A DNA stretch of 58,357 nucleotides. Origin: an uncultured bacterium. Lineage in GTDB: Bacteria > Verrucomicrobiota > Kiritimatiellia > RFP12 > CAIWXQ01. The notes under the pieces were generated by a model. The model ran no database searches. It was not told where the DNA came from and saw only the letters and a program-made list of their open reading frames with translations. The stretch is taken from the NCBI GenBank assembly GCA_903861045.1, contig CAIOST010000390.1:1-58357 (forward strand). The letters are read 5' to 3'. Of the stretch, positions 1-8,766 are shown in pieces. Position 1 is the stretch's first letter. The number at the start of each line of letters is the position of its first letter. The translations under genes and the position numbers were made by a program.

Positions 1-114
1 ACGCTGACAAACGCGCTCCGCTGTTTCCCTGAAGAACCCCTGCCGGCGGTTATAGAACGCCTAGCAGAGACAAAATCCCAGAGCCTTCGATTACTGCAAC
101 GGCGGCGGTTGTGA
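1..114 (+). CDS. C-terminal end of a gene entering from the left edge
   Basis: Frame 1 is open from the first base to a TGA at 112-114 and encodes 37 residues ending in an arginine-rich tail (LLQRRRL). The composition (leucine, alanine, glutamate and arginine, helical) looks like a real protein end rather than random sequence, and no other frame here is open that long. The fragment is too short to assign to a family. Confidence 0.4.
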   Translation, partial: TLTNALRCFPEEPLPAVIERLAETKSQSLRLLQRRRL

Positions 115-252
115 ACGCCAAAGGGAAAGACCATGAGTGCCGTTCAGGGACAGGGCAGAATCCCTTGCCGTGATGCAGGCAATATGCCATCATGCGCAAT
201 CTGATTTTGAATGTTTTTTACCGTCAAGTTCCCCGGAGGCCGAGGATAGATT

Positions 253-2223
253 GTGAGGGGTATGTGGTATCGGTGGTTGTTGATTTTGGTGATCGCCGTT
301 GGTTGGTTGGCAGGTATCGGCCTGGCCCAGGGCGGTATGCTTTCCAATTCGGTTGTGATTGTACACGGCGAACTTTCGCTGGCGCCGGCGGACCGGGGTT
401 TTTCTCTCGCGCTGGCACGGCATGCCTTTCGCTGGTATCGCGAGGCGGGGATTGATGCGGTCATGGGCGGTGATTCCCGTCTGGATGACCTGCTGCCCGG
501 ATCGCGCGTAGCGCTGCTGGTGCAGGTGGCCAATCCTTCGCCTGGACAACTCGCCACGCTGCGACGCTATGTCAATGGCGGTGGCCGGTTGATCGTCTGC
601 TATTCTAGTTCGCCGGGGTTGGCGGATTTGATGGGCGTCGAACTGGGTGGCTATGTGCGCAGCAATGGCAGCGGACGGTGGGCAGAGATGCGTTTTGAAG
701 CGACCCGACCGGCTGGCGTTCCCGCCTCCGTGCGGCAAAACTCGCCGAACCTCTTTCTGGTGAAACCGGTGGCTGGTGCATCACAGGTGTTGGCCTGGTG
801 GTATGACCGGGCGGGTGTGCGCACGACCGAACCGGCCTGGCTGCGCGGCCGGAATGGGTTTTGGATGACCCATGTGCTCCTCGGCGATGGCGATGTGGCG
901 GCCAAAGCGCAACTTTTATTGGCGTTGGCGGCTTCGTGTGACCCGTCATTATGGGGCGGGGCGGCGGATCGAAAACTGGCGGTGGCGCGGCAGACCGGCC
1001 CTGTGCATGGCGTGGCTGGCATGCTGAAGCAGGCGAAGCGGTTGGAGGATCCCCAGCGTCAAGCGGTCGCACTGGCAGCGGTCAAAAACGCCGATCAACG
1101 GGAGAAGGTGGCCGTCGCGGCGCGGCGGGACGGACAGCCCTTTCAGGCGTGGCTGCAGGCGGAGGCACTCTGCCGGCAGATGGAGTTGGCGTACGGCTCT
1201 TTGCAGGTGCCCCGCAATGGCGAGATTCGGGCAGTCTGGGATCAATCCGGCCAGGGGTTGTATCCGGGCGACTGGAACCGCACCTGCCAGATCCTCAAGG
1301 ATCATGGCATTTCCGACCTTTATCTGTGCGTGGGGGGCGCCGGCTTTTCCCACTACCGCAGTCAGTTGCTGCCTCCCTCGCGCCTGTTTCTGGAGCAGGG
1401 CGATCAGTTGGCGGCGTGCCTGGCTGCCGCCAAGCCGCGCGGATTGCGCGTGCATGCCTGGCTCTTCTGCTTCTGCACGGAGCAGTGCTCGGAAGAGCGC
1501 GTGATGTTTTTTCGCAATCGGGGTTGGTTGCTGACGGGCGAGGATGGCCGCGAGCGACGCTGGCTGGATCCAGCGGTGCCTGAGGTGCGGAACATGCTGG
1601 TGCAGGCCGCCCGGGAGGTGGCCACCCGGTACCGGGTGGATGGGCTTCATTTGGATTTCGTGCGCTATCCAGATTTTGCCGGCAGCCTGGGCCCCACGAT
1701 CCGGAGGCGGTTTGAGGAAGCCACCACGCGAAAATGCGGGGAGTGGCCGGCCGAGGTGAAGAGCGGGCCACGGAGGGAAGAGTTTGCGCGATGGCGTAGC
1801 GACCGGGTGGCTGAACTGGTGGCGGATGTGCGCAACATGCTGCGCCGCGAAGGACCGGATAAAGTGCTCTCGGCGGCCGTATATGGGAAGTACCCTTCGT
1901 GTTTGGCGGCGGTAGGGCAGGACTGGGAAGCGTGGGTGCGGGCCGGGTTGGTGGACTATCTGCTGCCGATGAATTACACGGAAGACCCGGCCATGTTTGC
2001 GGAACTGGTGGGGAATCAGTCGCGCGCCCGCTGGCTCCGGCAGCATGTCCTGCCGGGGATCGGCGTGACGGCCGCCGAGAGCCGGCTGCGCCCGTCGCAG
2101 GTGATTGACCAGATCCGGACGGTGCGGGCTGCGGACTGTCCGGGATTTGCCTTGTTCGATCTCGACACGTATCTGGAACAAGATGTGTTGCCGGTGTTAA
2201 AAGCCGGTGTGACGGCCAAGTGA
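253..2223 (+). CDS. Exported GHL10-type glycoside hydrolase-like protein
   Basis: This 656-residue protein begins with a signal peptide (hydrophobic run about residues 6-24, ending near GLAQGG). Residues about 30-200 resemble a class-I glutamine-amidotransferase-like fold of the kind often attached to sugar-active proteins (LLVQVANPSPGQ, YVNGGGRLIVCYSSS). Residues about 320-650 form a TIM barrel of the GHL10/DUF187 type: it opens with a GEIRAVW strand, and the VDGLHLDFVRYPDF segment near residue 462 carries the acidic residues expected in the active site. The predicted role is hydrolysis of an extracytoplasmic glycan; the substrate cannot be told. The first start is GTG at 253, and ATG at 262 is an equally good alternative. 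The PHP protein follows 24 bases later and may be co-transcribed. Confidence 0.8.
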   Translation: MRGMWYRWLLILVIAVGWLAGIGLAQGGMLSNSVVIVHGELSLAPADRGFSLALARHAFRWYREAGIDAVMGGDSRLDDLLPGSRVALLVQVANPSPGQLATLRRYVNGGGRLIVCYSSSPGLADLMGVELGGYVRSNGSGRWAEMRFEATRPAGVPASVRQNSPNLFLVKPVAGASQVLAWWYDRAGVRTTEPAWLRGRNGFWMTHVLLGDGDVAAKAQLLLALAASCDPSLWGGAADRKLAVARQTGPVHGVAGMLKQAKRLEDPQRQAVALAAVKNADQREKVAVAARRDGQPFQAWLQAEALCRQMELAYGSLQVPRNGEIRAVWDQSGQGLYPGDWNRTCQILKDHGISDLYLCVGGAGFSHYRSQLLPPSRLFLEQGDQLAACLAAAKPRGLRVHAWLFCFCTEQCSEERVMFFRNRGWLLTGEDGRERRWLDPAVPEVRNMLVQAAREVATRYRVDGLHLDFVRYPDFAGSLGPTIRRRFEEATTRKCGEWPAEVKSGPRREEFARWRSDRVAELVADVRNMLRREGPDKVLSAAVYGKYPSCLAAVGQDWEAWVRAGLVDYLLPMNYTEDPAMFAELVGNQSRARWLRQHVLPGIGVTAAESRLRPSQVIDQIRTVRAADCPGFALFDLDTYLEQDVLPVLKAGVTAK

Positions 2224-2247
2224 GCGCAGGGAAGGGGAGAGGATGCT

Positions 2248-3552
2248 ATGTTGGATGCGAAGCTGAATGATCCGTGCGTAAAGGTTCGACTGGCGGCGGT
2301 GCGAGCGCTGGGCGAGTCTGTCAAGCTGGGTGTGAAGCCGACGGAGGAGGTTAACAACCACGTCCACACCATCTATTCGTTCAGCCCGTATTCGCCCACG
2401 CTGGCGGCCGTGAAGGCTGCGCAGGCCGGGTTGCAGACGGTCGGCATCATGGACCACGACTCCGTGGCCGGATGCGAGGAGATGCTGGAGGCCTGCTCGG
2501 CGATTGGCATGGCCAGCACCGCCGGGTGTGAAATCCGCGTGAACATGGACGGCACGCGCATGGAAGGGCGCAAGACCAACAACCCCGACGAACCGAATGT
2601 CAGCTACATCGCGATGCACGGCATTCCGCGTTCGCAACTGGCCGCTTGTGCGCGTTTTCTGCAGCCGATCCACGACACCCGGATTCTCCGCGATCGCCAG
2701 GAGGTGCTGTTGCTCAATGCCAAGCTGCTACAGTTCGGCCTGCCTCCGCTCGACTTTGAGCGCGACGTGCTGGCGATCTCCGAGGCGGCGCAGGGTGGGT
2801 CGGTCACCGAGCGTCATATCCTGTATGCCGTGGCCCTGAAGCTGATTCAGGCCTTTGGCAAAGGCGCACGCACGATCGCCTGCCTCGAGCAGCAGATGCG
2901 CATCCCCATACCGCCGAAACTGCAGGAGCTATTACTGGATGGCAACAATCCCCACTATGTCTACGATTTACTAGGGGTTTTCAAGTCCACCCTGGTGACC
3001 GATTTCTTTATCCCCTCTTCCAAGCAGGAGTGCCTCAATGTGGTGGACGCCGTGAAGTTCGCCAATGACATCGGTGCGATTCCGGCCTACGCCTACCTGG
3101 GGGACGTCGGTGAATCGCCGACGGGCGACAAGAAGGCCGAGAAGTTTGAGGACGACGATCTCGACATGCTGGTGCCGGAGCTGCGGGAGATCGGCTTCCG
3201 CGCCATAACCTACATGCCACCGCGCAACACCAAGCCGCAACTGCTGCGCTTGCAGCAGCTCTGCCAGCAGAATGAGCTGATGGAGATCAGCGGCGTGGAT
3301 ATCAACAGTTCGCGCCAGAGTTTTAACTGCCCGATTCTGCTGGAGCCGGAGTTCCGGCATCTGACGGATGCCGCCTGGGCGTTGATCGCACATGAAAAAC
3401 TGGCGGCGGCAACCCCCCAGCTGGGCCTTTTCCATCCGGCCAACCCGCTGCGCGGCCAGCCGTTGGTCGCACGGATCGCGCGCTATGCCGCACTCGGCCG
3501 GCGGATCAACAACCGTCAGCCGGAACAGGCCGTGGCGCTGGTAGACTTCTGA
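2248..3552 (+). CDS. PHP-domain metal-dependent phosphoesterase
   Basis: This 434-residue cytoplasmic protein has a short HEAT-like start (about residues 1-30). A PHP domain follows, recognised by the metal-binding HVHTIYSFSP motif near residue 38 and IMDHDS near residue 69; histidines and aspartates in these motifs bind the metal ions in the family. A later AYAYLGDV segment and a C-terminal EISGVDINSSRQ segment fit the closing strands of the PHP barrel. The family hydrolyses phosphoesters of small molecules or nucleic acids, and this long variant has no substrate that I can infer. ATG at 2248 has a purine-rich GGGGAGAGG site in front of it. It converges on ribonuclease III. Confidence 0.8.
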   Translation: MLDAKLNDPCVKVRLAAVRALGESVKLGVKPTEEVNNHVHTIYSFSPYSPTLAAVKAAQAGLQTVGIMDHDSVAGCEEMLEACSAIGMASTAGCEIRVNMDGTRMEGRKTNNPDEPNVSYIAMHGIPRSQLAACARFLQPIHDTRILRDRQEVLLLNAKLLQFGLPPLDFERDVLAISEAAQGGSVTERHILYAVALKLIQAFGKGARTIACLEQQMRIPIPPKLQELLLDGNNPHYVYDLLGVFKSTLVTDFFIPSSKQECLNVVDAVKFANDIGAIPAYAYLGDVGESPTGDKKAEKFEDDDLDMLVPELREIGFRAITYMPPRNTKPQLLRLQQLCQQNELMEISGVDINSSRQSFNCPILLEPEFRHLTDAAWALIAHEKLAAATPQLGLFHPANPLRGQPLVARIARYAALGRRINNRQPEQAVALVDF

Positions 3553-3607
3553 TGCGTACCTCCACGGTGGTGCATGCCTGCGATGGCTAGGCCGTGATGT
3601 AGATGTA

Positions 3608-4312
3608 TTAGCGCTGCTGCAGGCGTGCGAGCAGTTGTGCGGCGGCCTCTGCTTCCGCAGCGCGGCGGGTGGTCCCTTCGCCAAGTCCTTCCTGATCTTG
3701 CACGCGCACGCGGGTGCGGTAGCGCGGGGCGTGCGCGGGGCCTTCCACGGCGAGCCCTTCATAAACGGGTGTGCACTGGTACGTGCCCTGGGCCAGTTCC
3801 TGCAGCGCGCCCTTCGGATTGTCTTGTGAGCCGGCCGTGGCGATCGTCTGCAGTCGGGGCACGATCAGTTGCGTGAAAAGCTTCTGGCTGGCGCGCAATC
3901 CGCCATCCTGCCAGGCGGCGCCGAAGACCGCTTCCAGGCTGTCGGCCAGCATGCTGGCGCGCTCCCGCCCGCCGCTGCGTTCCTCGCCTTTGCCCAGGCG
4001 TAGAAAAGCGCCGAGGCCAATGGCGCGTGCGGTTTCGGCGAGCGCCTTGCCGCTGGCGACCTGGCTGCGCAGCACGGTTAGTTGCCCTTCGTTGGCGTCG
4101 GTGTGATGATCGAAGGCATACTGTGCTGCCAGCAGTCCCAGTACAGCATCGCCGAGATATTCCAGTCGCTGGTTGTGGCTGGGGGCGTCATCTTGTTCGA
4201 AGCAGTGCGAGGGGTGGGTCAGGGCAGCCTGCAACAAAGAGCGGTCCTTGAATCGGTAGCCGAGCCGTTTTTCCAGTTCACGTAGCGGGTGGGGGGGGGG
4301 CAGCAGAAACAT
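3608..4312 (-). CDS. rnc: Ribonuclease III
   Basis: At 234 residues this is normal length for the family. The N-terminal endonuclease domain carries the signature QRLEYLGDAVLG with the catalytic Glu and Asp residues, and the second acidic pair lies in LADSLEAVFGA. Residues about 165-234 form a double-stranded-RNA-binding domain (NPKGALQELAQ, ending RRAAEAEAAAQLL). It processes rRNA precursors and structured RNAs in the cytoplasm. It starts 20 bases downstream of the exported prenyltransferase-fold gene on the same strand, so the two probably share a transcript. Confidence 0.96.
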   Translation of the reverse strand: MFLLPPPHPLRELEKRLGYRFKDRSLLQAALTHPSHCFEQDDAPSHNQRLEYLGDAVLGLLAAQYAFDHHTDANEGQLTVLRSQVASGKALAETARAIGLGAFLRLGKGEERSGGRERASMLADSLEAVFGAAWQDGGLRASQKLFTQLIVPRLQTIATAGSQDNPKGALQELAQGTYQCTPVYEGLAVEGPAHAPRYRTRVRVQDQEGLGEGTTRRAAEAEAAAQLLARLQQR

Positions 4313-4331
4313 GGCGATTCCCTGCGAAGGG

Positions 4332-5468
4332 CTATTTGGTCAGCTCAGTCGCAAATTCCAGTGCCAGCAGGGCGTAGGAGGTCACGAGCACGGGATCATT
4401 TTCCCAGAAGCGGTTGTTCGGGTTCCCCCAGGAGCCATCCGGCCGCTGCAGCGCGACAAGTTTGCGGATCAGCTCTTCGCGCCAGGCGATGGGGGCACCG
4501 CCATGCTTACGGGGGATGGCCTCGAATTTGGAGACGGCTAGGGCACGGGCCATAACATTATAATAAAAGAAGAGCCCTTGTGTGCCCATGCCGGGGTTCT
4601 CCTCCAAGGTCCAATGGCGCGCCGCAAAGTCCACGGCCGAAGTTACGCGTGGATCTTCCCGCGCGACGTTGGCATAGATCATGGAGAGCAGGCCGGCGTA
4701 GGTAATGCTGCCAAAGGAGCGCAAGTAGACTTTTCCTTCGGCGTTGGTGGCCACGCCTGCCTTGGCGTCATCGGGGTTATAGATGAAGCCGCCCGCATCC
4801 TGGTTGCTGCTGTTCGTGGGTGTGTTCTGAAGTTTGCTCACATATGCCAAGGCGGCGGTCCAATTGACGTCCACGCGCTTCTGGCTGGTGGGGCGCAGAT
4901 CTTCCACATCCTGGGTGCGGCGCATGGCTTCCAAGGCAAAGGTGGTGTTGTCGAGATCCGTATAGGCGCGCCCGGTGGAGCGGTCATAACCGAAGCCGCC
5001 GTTGTAGACGTCATCGCCCAGATGTTGGGAACTGCCGACAAAGGCACGGGCTTCAAGAATGGCGGGCACCAGATCCTTGCGCCCCGTGGCATGCAGCGCG
5101 GTCATGCAAATGGCGGTGTTGTAGTTGGGCATGCCCCCCCCTTTTATGCCGGGGATTTCCTGGTAGATGCCGCCGTTAGTTCTGACGCAGGTCAGGAGAT
5201 ACGCCACGGCGCGGTCGGCCATGACCTGCCGGTTGCTGTCGCCGGCCGCGGCGATCGCCCAGAGTGGCAGTCCGGTCAGGGCTGGGAACACGGGTTTCGA
5301 CCAGGAACCGTTGGTCGCCTGGTTTTGCTGCAGCCAGTCCAGTCCGCGGGCAACGGCGGCCCGGGCCGCGCTGCGGCTATCGGTGGCGGTGGTTTCGCTG
5401 TGGGCGGCGCCGACCGTCAGGGTTAGCACCAAGCCTGTCATTACTCCCAGTGTGCGCATGCGCTGCAT
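4332..5468 (-). CDS. Exported prenyltransferase/squalene-cyclase-fold repeat protein
   Basis: This 378-residue protein has a signal peptide (MQRMRTLGVMTG..., cleavage near AHSE), followed by an all-helical alpha/alpha toroid of the prenyltransferase and squalene-oxidase-repeat type. The repeats are visible as NGSWSKP, GGFGYD, AGGFIYN and PDGSWGN, each followed by an alanine/leucine-rich helix. No DxDD cyclase motif is seen, so a binding or structural role is more likely than terpene cyclisation. ATG at 5468 is preferred over an upstream in-frame start at 5540 because AGGAG lies just before it and the signal peptide begins there. It is divergent from the sigma/anti-sigma pair, whose anti-sigma factor carries the same fold. 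That context suggests a shared signalling circuit; this is inference. Confidence 0.8.
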   Translation of the reverse strand: MQRMRTLGVMTGLVLTLTVGAAHSETTATDSRSAARAAVARGLDWLQQNQATNGSWSKPVFPALTGLPLWAIAAAGDSNRQVMADRAVAYLLTCVRTNGGIYQEIPGIKGGGMPNYNTAICMTALHATGRKDLVPAILEARAFVGSSQHLGDDVYNGGFGYDRSTGRAYTDLDNTTFALEAMRRTQDVEDLRPTSQKRVDVNWTAALAYVSKLQNTPTNSSNQDAGGFIYNPDDAKAGVATNAEGKVYLRSFGSITYAGLLSMIYANVAREDPRVTSAVDFAARHWTLEENPGMGTQGLFFYYNVMARALAVSKFEAIPRKHGGAPIAWREELIRKLVALQRPDGSWGNPNNRFWENDPVLVTSYALLALEFATELTK

Positions 5469-5576
5469 ATCGATCCTGCTCCTGTAGGAATGGGGTAGCG
5501 TACTGTTGCTGTTAACGCTGCCAAGATGGAAGCGGTTCATTAATCTTTATTTTTGTTGCCATTGCCCGATTATGAC

Positions 5577-5593
5577 GCAGCGTGCTAGGCTGC
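5577..5593. promoter_or_regulatory. Dyad in front of the ECF sigma gene
   Basis: GCAGC and GCTGC flank a 7-base spacer immediately upstream of the sigma gene, in the divergent region between it and the exported toroid gene. It could be an operator or part of the promoter. The only evidence is the dyad and its position. Confidence 0.25.
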
Positions 5594-5599
5594 GCAAGC

Positions 5600-6151
5600 A
5601 TGGAACCAGAGATCCCAGCTGGGACGGAAATAGATGACCGACTGCTGATGGCCCGGGCCTGTCAGGGTGATCGGGATGCCTTTGCTGAGCTTGTGCGTCG
5701 CCATCAACGCCCGTTATTGAACTTTTTCCGCCATTGTGGCGTTAGTAGAGATGCGGAGGATCTGGTGCAGCTGACGTTTGTCCGGCTGTATCGGTATCGC
5801 GACCGCTATACGCCGCGCGCCAAGTTGACGACTTTTTTGTATCTGCTGGCGCGGCAGGTGTGGATTGATGAGCTGCGGCGGCGACATCGCGAGGAACGAC
5901 TGCGCCGTGGGCTGGAGGCGGAACCAGCGCCGGACACCGGCGCCGCAGACCGGCCTGAAAACGGAAGGATGGATGTGGCGCAAGCGCTGGCAGCCTTGCC
6001 AGAGGGGTTGCGGCTGGTGGTTGTTATGAGTATATATCAGCATCTGCCTTATGCCGAGATTGCGACGGCCTTGCGGATCCCGGTGGGCACTGTAAAGTCG
6101 CGGATGTTCAACGCCTTACGGCAGTTACGACAGATCATGGAGGGTACATGA
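5600..6151 (+). CDS. ECF-type RNA polymerase sigma factor
   Basis: This 183-residue protein has region 2 (RDAFAELVRRHQRPLLNFF, then DAEDLVQLTFVRLYR and the promoter-melting stretch LTTFLYLLARQVWIDELRRR), an acidic linker, and a region-4 helix-turn-helix (LPYAEIATALRIPVGTVKSR). It directs RNA polymerase to a small regulon when released from its anti-sigma factor. ATG at 5600 fits region 2 best; an in-frame GTG at 5582 is possible. Its stop codon overlaps the start of the anti-sigma gene (ATGA), indicating translational coupling. Confidence 0.93.
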   Translation: MEPEIPAGTEIDDRLLMARACQGDRDAFAELVRRHQRPLLNFFRHCGVSRDAEDLVQLTFVRLYRYRDRYTPRAKLTTFLYLLARQVWIDELRRRHREERLRRGLEAEPAPDTGAADRPENGRMDVAQALAALPEGLRLVVVMSIYQHLPYAEIATALRIPVGTVKSRMFNALRQLRQIMEGT

Positions 6152-7470
6152 AGCGCCCAAAGCAGGTTGCCGAGCGCCAGCGTGTTGATGCTGATAAAAG
6201 TACGCCGTGGTGTCCGCAGGCGGTTCAGGCTGCGGCATGGGCCACGGGGAATCTCCCGCCTGCCGAGCAGGCTGGGTATGCGGCGCATGTCCAGCAATGC
6301 GCGGTATGTGCCGACGAACTGGCGGCGTGCCGACGGATGGTAGCCTGTTTGCGTGACGTGCCGGCCGTCGGGCCGGAACCTTCGGCCAACTTGACCGCGC
6401 GTATTCTGGCGGCGTTGCCCGCGCAGGCTTTCCGGCCGACAGCTTGGTCACGCACGATTTTCTTTGTCCGGCAGCATCGCTATGCGTGGGCCGCCGCCGC
6501 GGCGGTACTGATATGGCTGGCGGCGGCGTGGCTGGTAGCCAGCGTGGGACAGACGGGCCGGATTGCGCAGGACGGATGCGCCTGGATCGCGAGTCATCAG
6601 GAAGCGGATGGTTCCTGGGATCCTGAATCTGGCGGGGGAGTGGCACGGTATCGACCAGCTTTGACGGCGCTGGCCACGCTCGCCCTGATGAGGGAACCTG
6701 ACCGCTATGCCAGAGAGATAGCCGCTGCCTGCTCGGCTTTACAACGCGCGCAGGCAGACGATGGTACGTTCGGTCCGGATGAGACTGGGCGCATGTACAA
6801 TCAGGCGCTGGCGACCTGGGCCTTGTTATCAGCGTATGGGCGTCATCCGGAATACGAGCAGGCGATCGACCGGAGTCTGGCGCATATCCGTATGCGGCAG
6901 CAGGCGATGGGTGGCTGGGGGTATTTGCGGGACGGGGCGGATGCCGCCAATACGGCGGTCACGGCGTGGCAGGTGCAGGTGTTGGCACGAGCGCAGCAGG
7001 CGGGGTGGGTTGATGACGGCGGGCATTTACGCAAGGGGTTGGTCTGGTTGCGACAGCGGGCGGATGGGCGTGGTCAGTTTGGCTATACGGCTGGGCGCGG
7101 CGGGGGCGAGGGTACGCCGACCTTGAATGCGATGGGGGCCTATACACTGCTCGCCGCCGGCGGGGCGAGTGCCGAACTGGTGAGCGTCGCCGCCACCGTG
7201 ATGGATCGCTTGCCGCGTGGCGCACAGGGTGCTTGCGCGGTGGAAGCCGATTTCTATCGGGCGTTCTTTACCGTGGCGGCCTGGGATGCGACCGGCGACC
7301 GCGCCCAAGCAGGACGAGTGCGCGCCGGGATCTGCGATAAGCGCGAGACGCGTGGGGTAGATAAAGGGTCATGGACGCCGCTTGATTCATGGAGCAAGGT
7401 GGGGGGACGCCTCTACGCCACGTCGTTGGCTGTACTTACCCTGCAACCGCAGGCGAAGGATACCCTGTAG
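6148..7470 (+). CDS. Membrane anti-sigma factor with extracytoplasmic prenyltransferase-fold domain
   Basis: This 440-residue protein has three parts. Residues about 20-75 are a zinc-finger anti-sigma domain with the HxxxCxxC pattern (HVQQCAVCADEL). Residues about 112-134 are one transmembrane helix (alanine/leucine-rich, AAAVLIWLAAAWLV). Residues 150-440 are a repeat toroid of the prenyltransferase/squalene-oxidase type (GSWDPES, DGTFGPDE, GGWGYLRD, each followed by an Ala/Leu helix). The gene overlaps the sigma gene by 4 bases, so it almost certainly holds that sigma factor in check. Anti-sigma factors with zinc fingers are well known; this outer sensor domain is unusual. The ligand could be an isoprenoid, a peptide or the related exported protein encoded divergently at 4332-5468. 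Confidence 0.82.
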   Translation: MKRPKQVAERQRVDADKSTPWCPQAVQAAAWATGNLPPAEQAGYAAHVQQCAVCADELAACRRMVACLRDVPAVGPEPSANLTARILAALPAQAFRPTAWSRTIFFVRQHRYAWAAAAAVLIWLAAAWLVASVGQTGRIAQDGCAWIASHQEADGSWDPESGGGVARYRPALTALATLALMREPDRYAREIAAACSALQRAQADDGTFGPDETGRMYNQALATWALLSAYGRHPEYEQAIDRSLAHIRMRQQAMGGWGYLRDGADAANTAVTAWQVQVLARAQQAGWVDDGGHLRKGLVWLRQRADGRGQFGYTAGRGGGEGTPTLNAMGAYTLLAAGGASAELVSVAATVMDRLPRGAQGACAVEADFYRAFFTVAAWDATGDRAQAGRVRAGICDKRETRGVDKGSWTPLDSWSKVGGRLYATSLAVLTLQPQAKDTL

Positions 7471-7508
7471 CGGGGCTGCTTCCTTTGGCAGGGGCGCGGC
7501 CGGTTTTG

Positions 7509-8567
7509 TTAGGCAAAGGGCGTATCTTTGCGAGCGGCCGTGATGATGCGCATCGTTTCGATGGCCTGATCGATTGTCACGGGGAAGGGGCGATTCTGCC
7601 GTATCGTGGCGAAAAGGTGTTCCCAGATCTTGGTCAGCCCGCAGGGTGTCTTGGGGTTGACCGGGATGGATTCCTCGGACCATTTCAGGTTTTCGGGTGT
7701 GCCGAACGGCCCCAGTGGCGGCGTACGTACGCTGGCACGGCGGCGCGATAGCTTGTGCTTTGCATCCAGATAGCGCAAGCGGAGCGCGTCGCCGCTTGAA
7801 TAGGCCAGGGCCCCGCGCGATCCGGTCACGGCGTATTCCGGCTCTGGCAGGATGCGACCGCCGGATATTTCCAAGTCAATTGTCAACCCATCGGCGTTGC
7901 GTAGCAGGATGTGGACATAGTCTTCGGCATCCCCCGTAGCGGCCACCCGTTTCAGATCAGCCCAAATTTTTGCCGGGGTTGCGCCGAGGATTTGCAGCGC
8001 CTGATCTAGATAGTGCGGTCCTTCGTGCAGCAGCAAGCCGCCAGTGCAGCGCTTAACCGTCTGCCAGTCATCGCGCCGCTGAAACCGACCCTGGCGGATT
8101 TTGATGTCATAGATTTCACCCAGCATGCCGGATGCGATCACTTCGCGTACCTGCTGGAACCCGGGCTCGAAACGGCGGTTTTGGCGCACGACCAGCCGGT
8201 GGCGGGCTTTGATGGCAGCGGCGCGCAGAACCAGAGCCTCGTCATACGTGCGACACATGGGGGGCTCCACTTGCACCCATTTGCCGGTGCCGAGACCCGC
8301 GAGCGCCTGATCCAAGTGGCCGTCAGAGACGGTGGCGATATCTACTAGTTCTACCGAGTGATCCGCCAGCAAATCCTGAAAGCGACGGTAGGATTGGCAG
8401 TGATATTTCGCCACCGCCAGATCGCGCCGCTCCTTGACCGGATCGCAGACAGCGACGATTTGAAACAGGTTGGGATATTGGTCGAGTTCCGGGCAGTGCT
8501 GGCCCCAGCCGGCTCTCCCCAGACCTACGATGCCGACGCGTACCGGGGCGGTAAATTGCGTGTCCAT
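7509..8567 (-). CDS. Gfo/Idh/MocA-family oxidoreductase
   Basis: This 352-residue protein has an N-terminal Rossmann fold (VGIVGLGRAGWG) for NAD(P) and a C-terminal alpha/beta domain. In the usual EKP motif the lysine is replaced: the sequence reads VEPPMCRTYDEA. That lysine is catalytic in most characterised members, so the reaction may differ or be lost. ATG at 8567 is preferred over an in-frame GTG at 8582 because GGAAGGA lies in between. It is divergent from the GH116 gene, which suggests a role in sugar or polyol catabolism. The substrate is not predictable. Confidence 0.88.
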   Translation of the reverse strand: MDTQFTAPVRVGIVGLGRAGWGQHCPELDQYPNLFQIVAVCDPVKERRDLAVAKYHCQSYRRFQDLLADHSVELVDIATVSDGHLDQALAGLGTGKWVQVEPPMCRTYDEALVLRAAAIKARHRLVVRQNRRFEPGFQQVREVIASGMLGEIYDIKIRQGRFQRRDDWQTVKRCTGGLLLHEGPHYLDQALQILGATPAKIWADLKRVAATGDAEDYVHILLRNADGLTIDLEISGGRILPEPEYAVTGSRGALAYSSGDALRLRYLDAKHKLSRRRASVRTPPLGPFGTPENLKWSEESIPVNPKTPCGLTKIWEHLFATIRQNRPFPVTIDQAIETMRIITAARKDTPFA

Positions 8568-8581
8568 CTTTATCCTTCCCA

Positions 8582-8599
8582 CACATTTAACACAATGTG
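8582..8599. promoter_or_regulatory. Inverted repeat between divergent catabolic genes
   Basis: CACATT and AATGTG flank a 6-base spacer in the 199-base divergent region between the oxidoreductase and GH116 genes. It lies just upstream of the oxidoreductase start and could be an operator. Only the dyad itself supports this. Confidence 0.2.
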
Positions 8600-8766
8600 C
8601 CCAGGCTCAATCATCGCCTTAGAAATCGCCGCCATTGTGTCGTGTATTTGGTGATAAAGTCAATCTTTCTCCGCTGTAACCATGCCGCATCGCGTTGGTT
8701 CGGCCGTGACAGGCATATACGGGTTACGCTATCGTTCCGCTTTCCAATTCAACGGAGTAGATTGTC

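Noticed and set aside
4332-5468. True squalene-hopene cyclase
   Set aside because: The protein is about 300 residues too short, is exported, and lacks a DxDD motif; only the repeat fold is shared.
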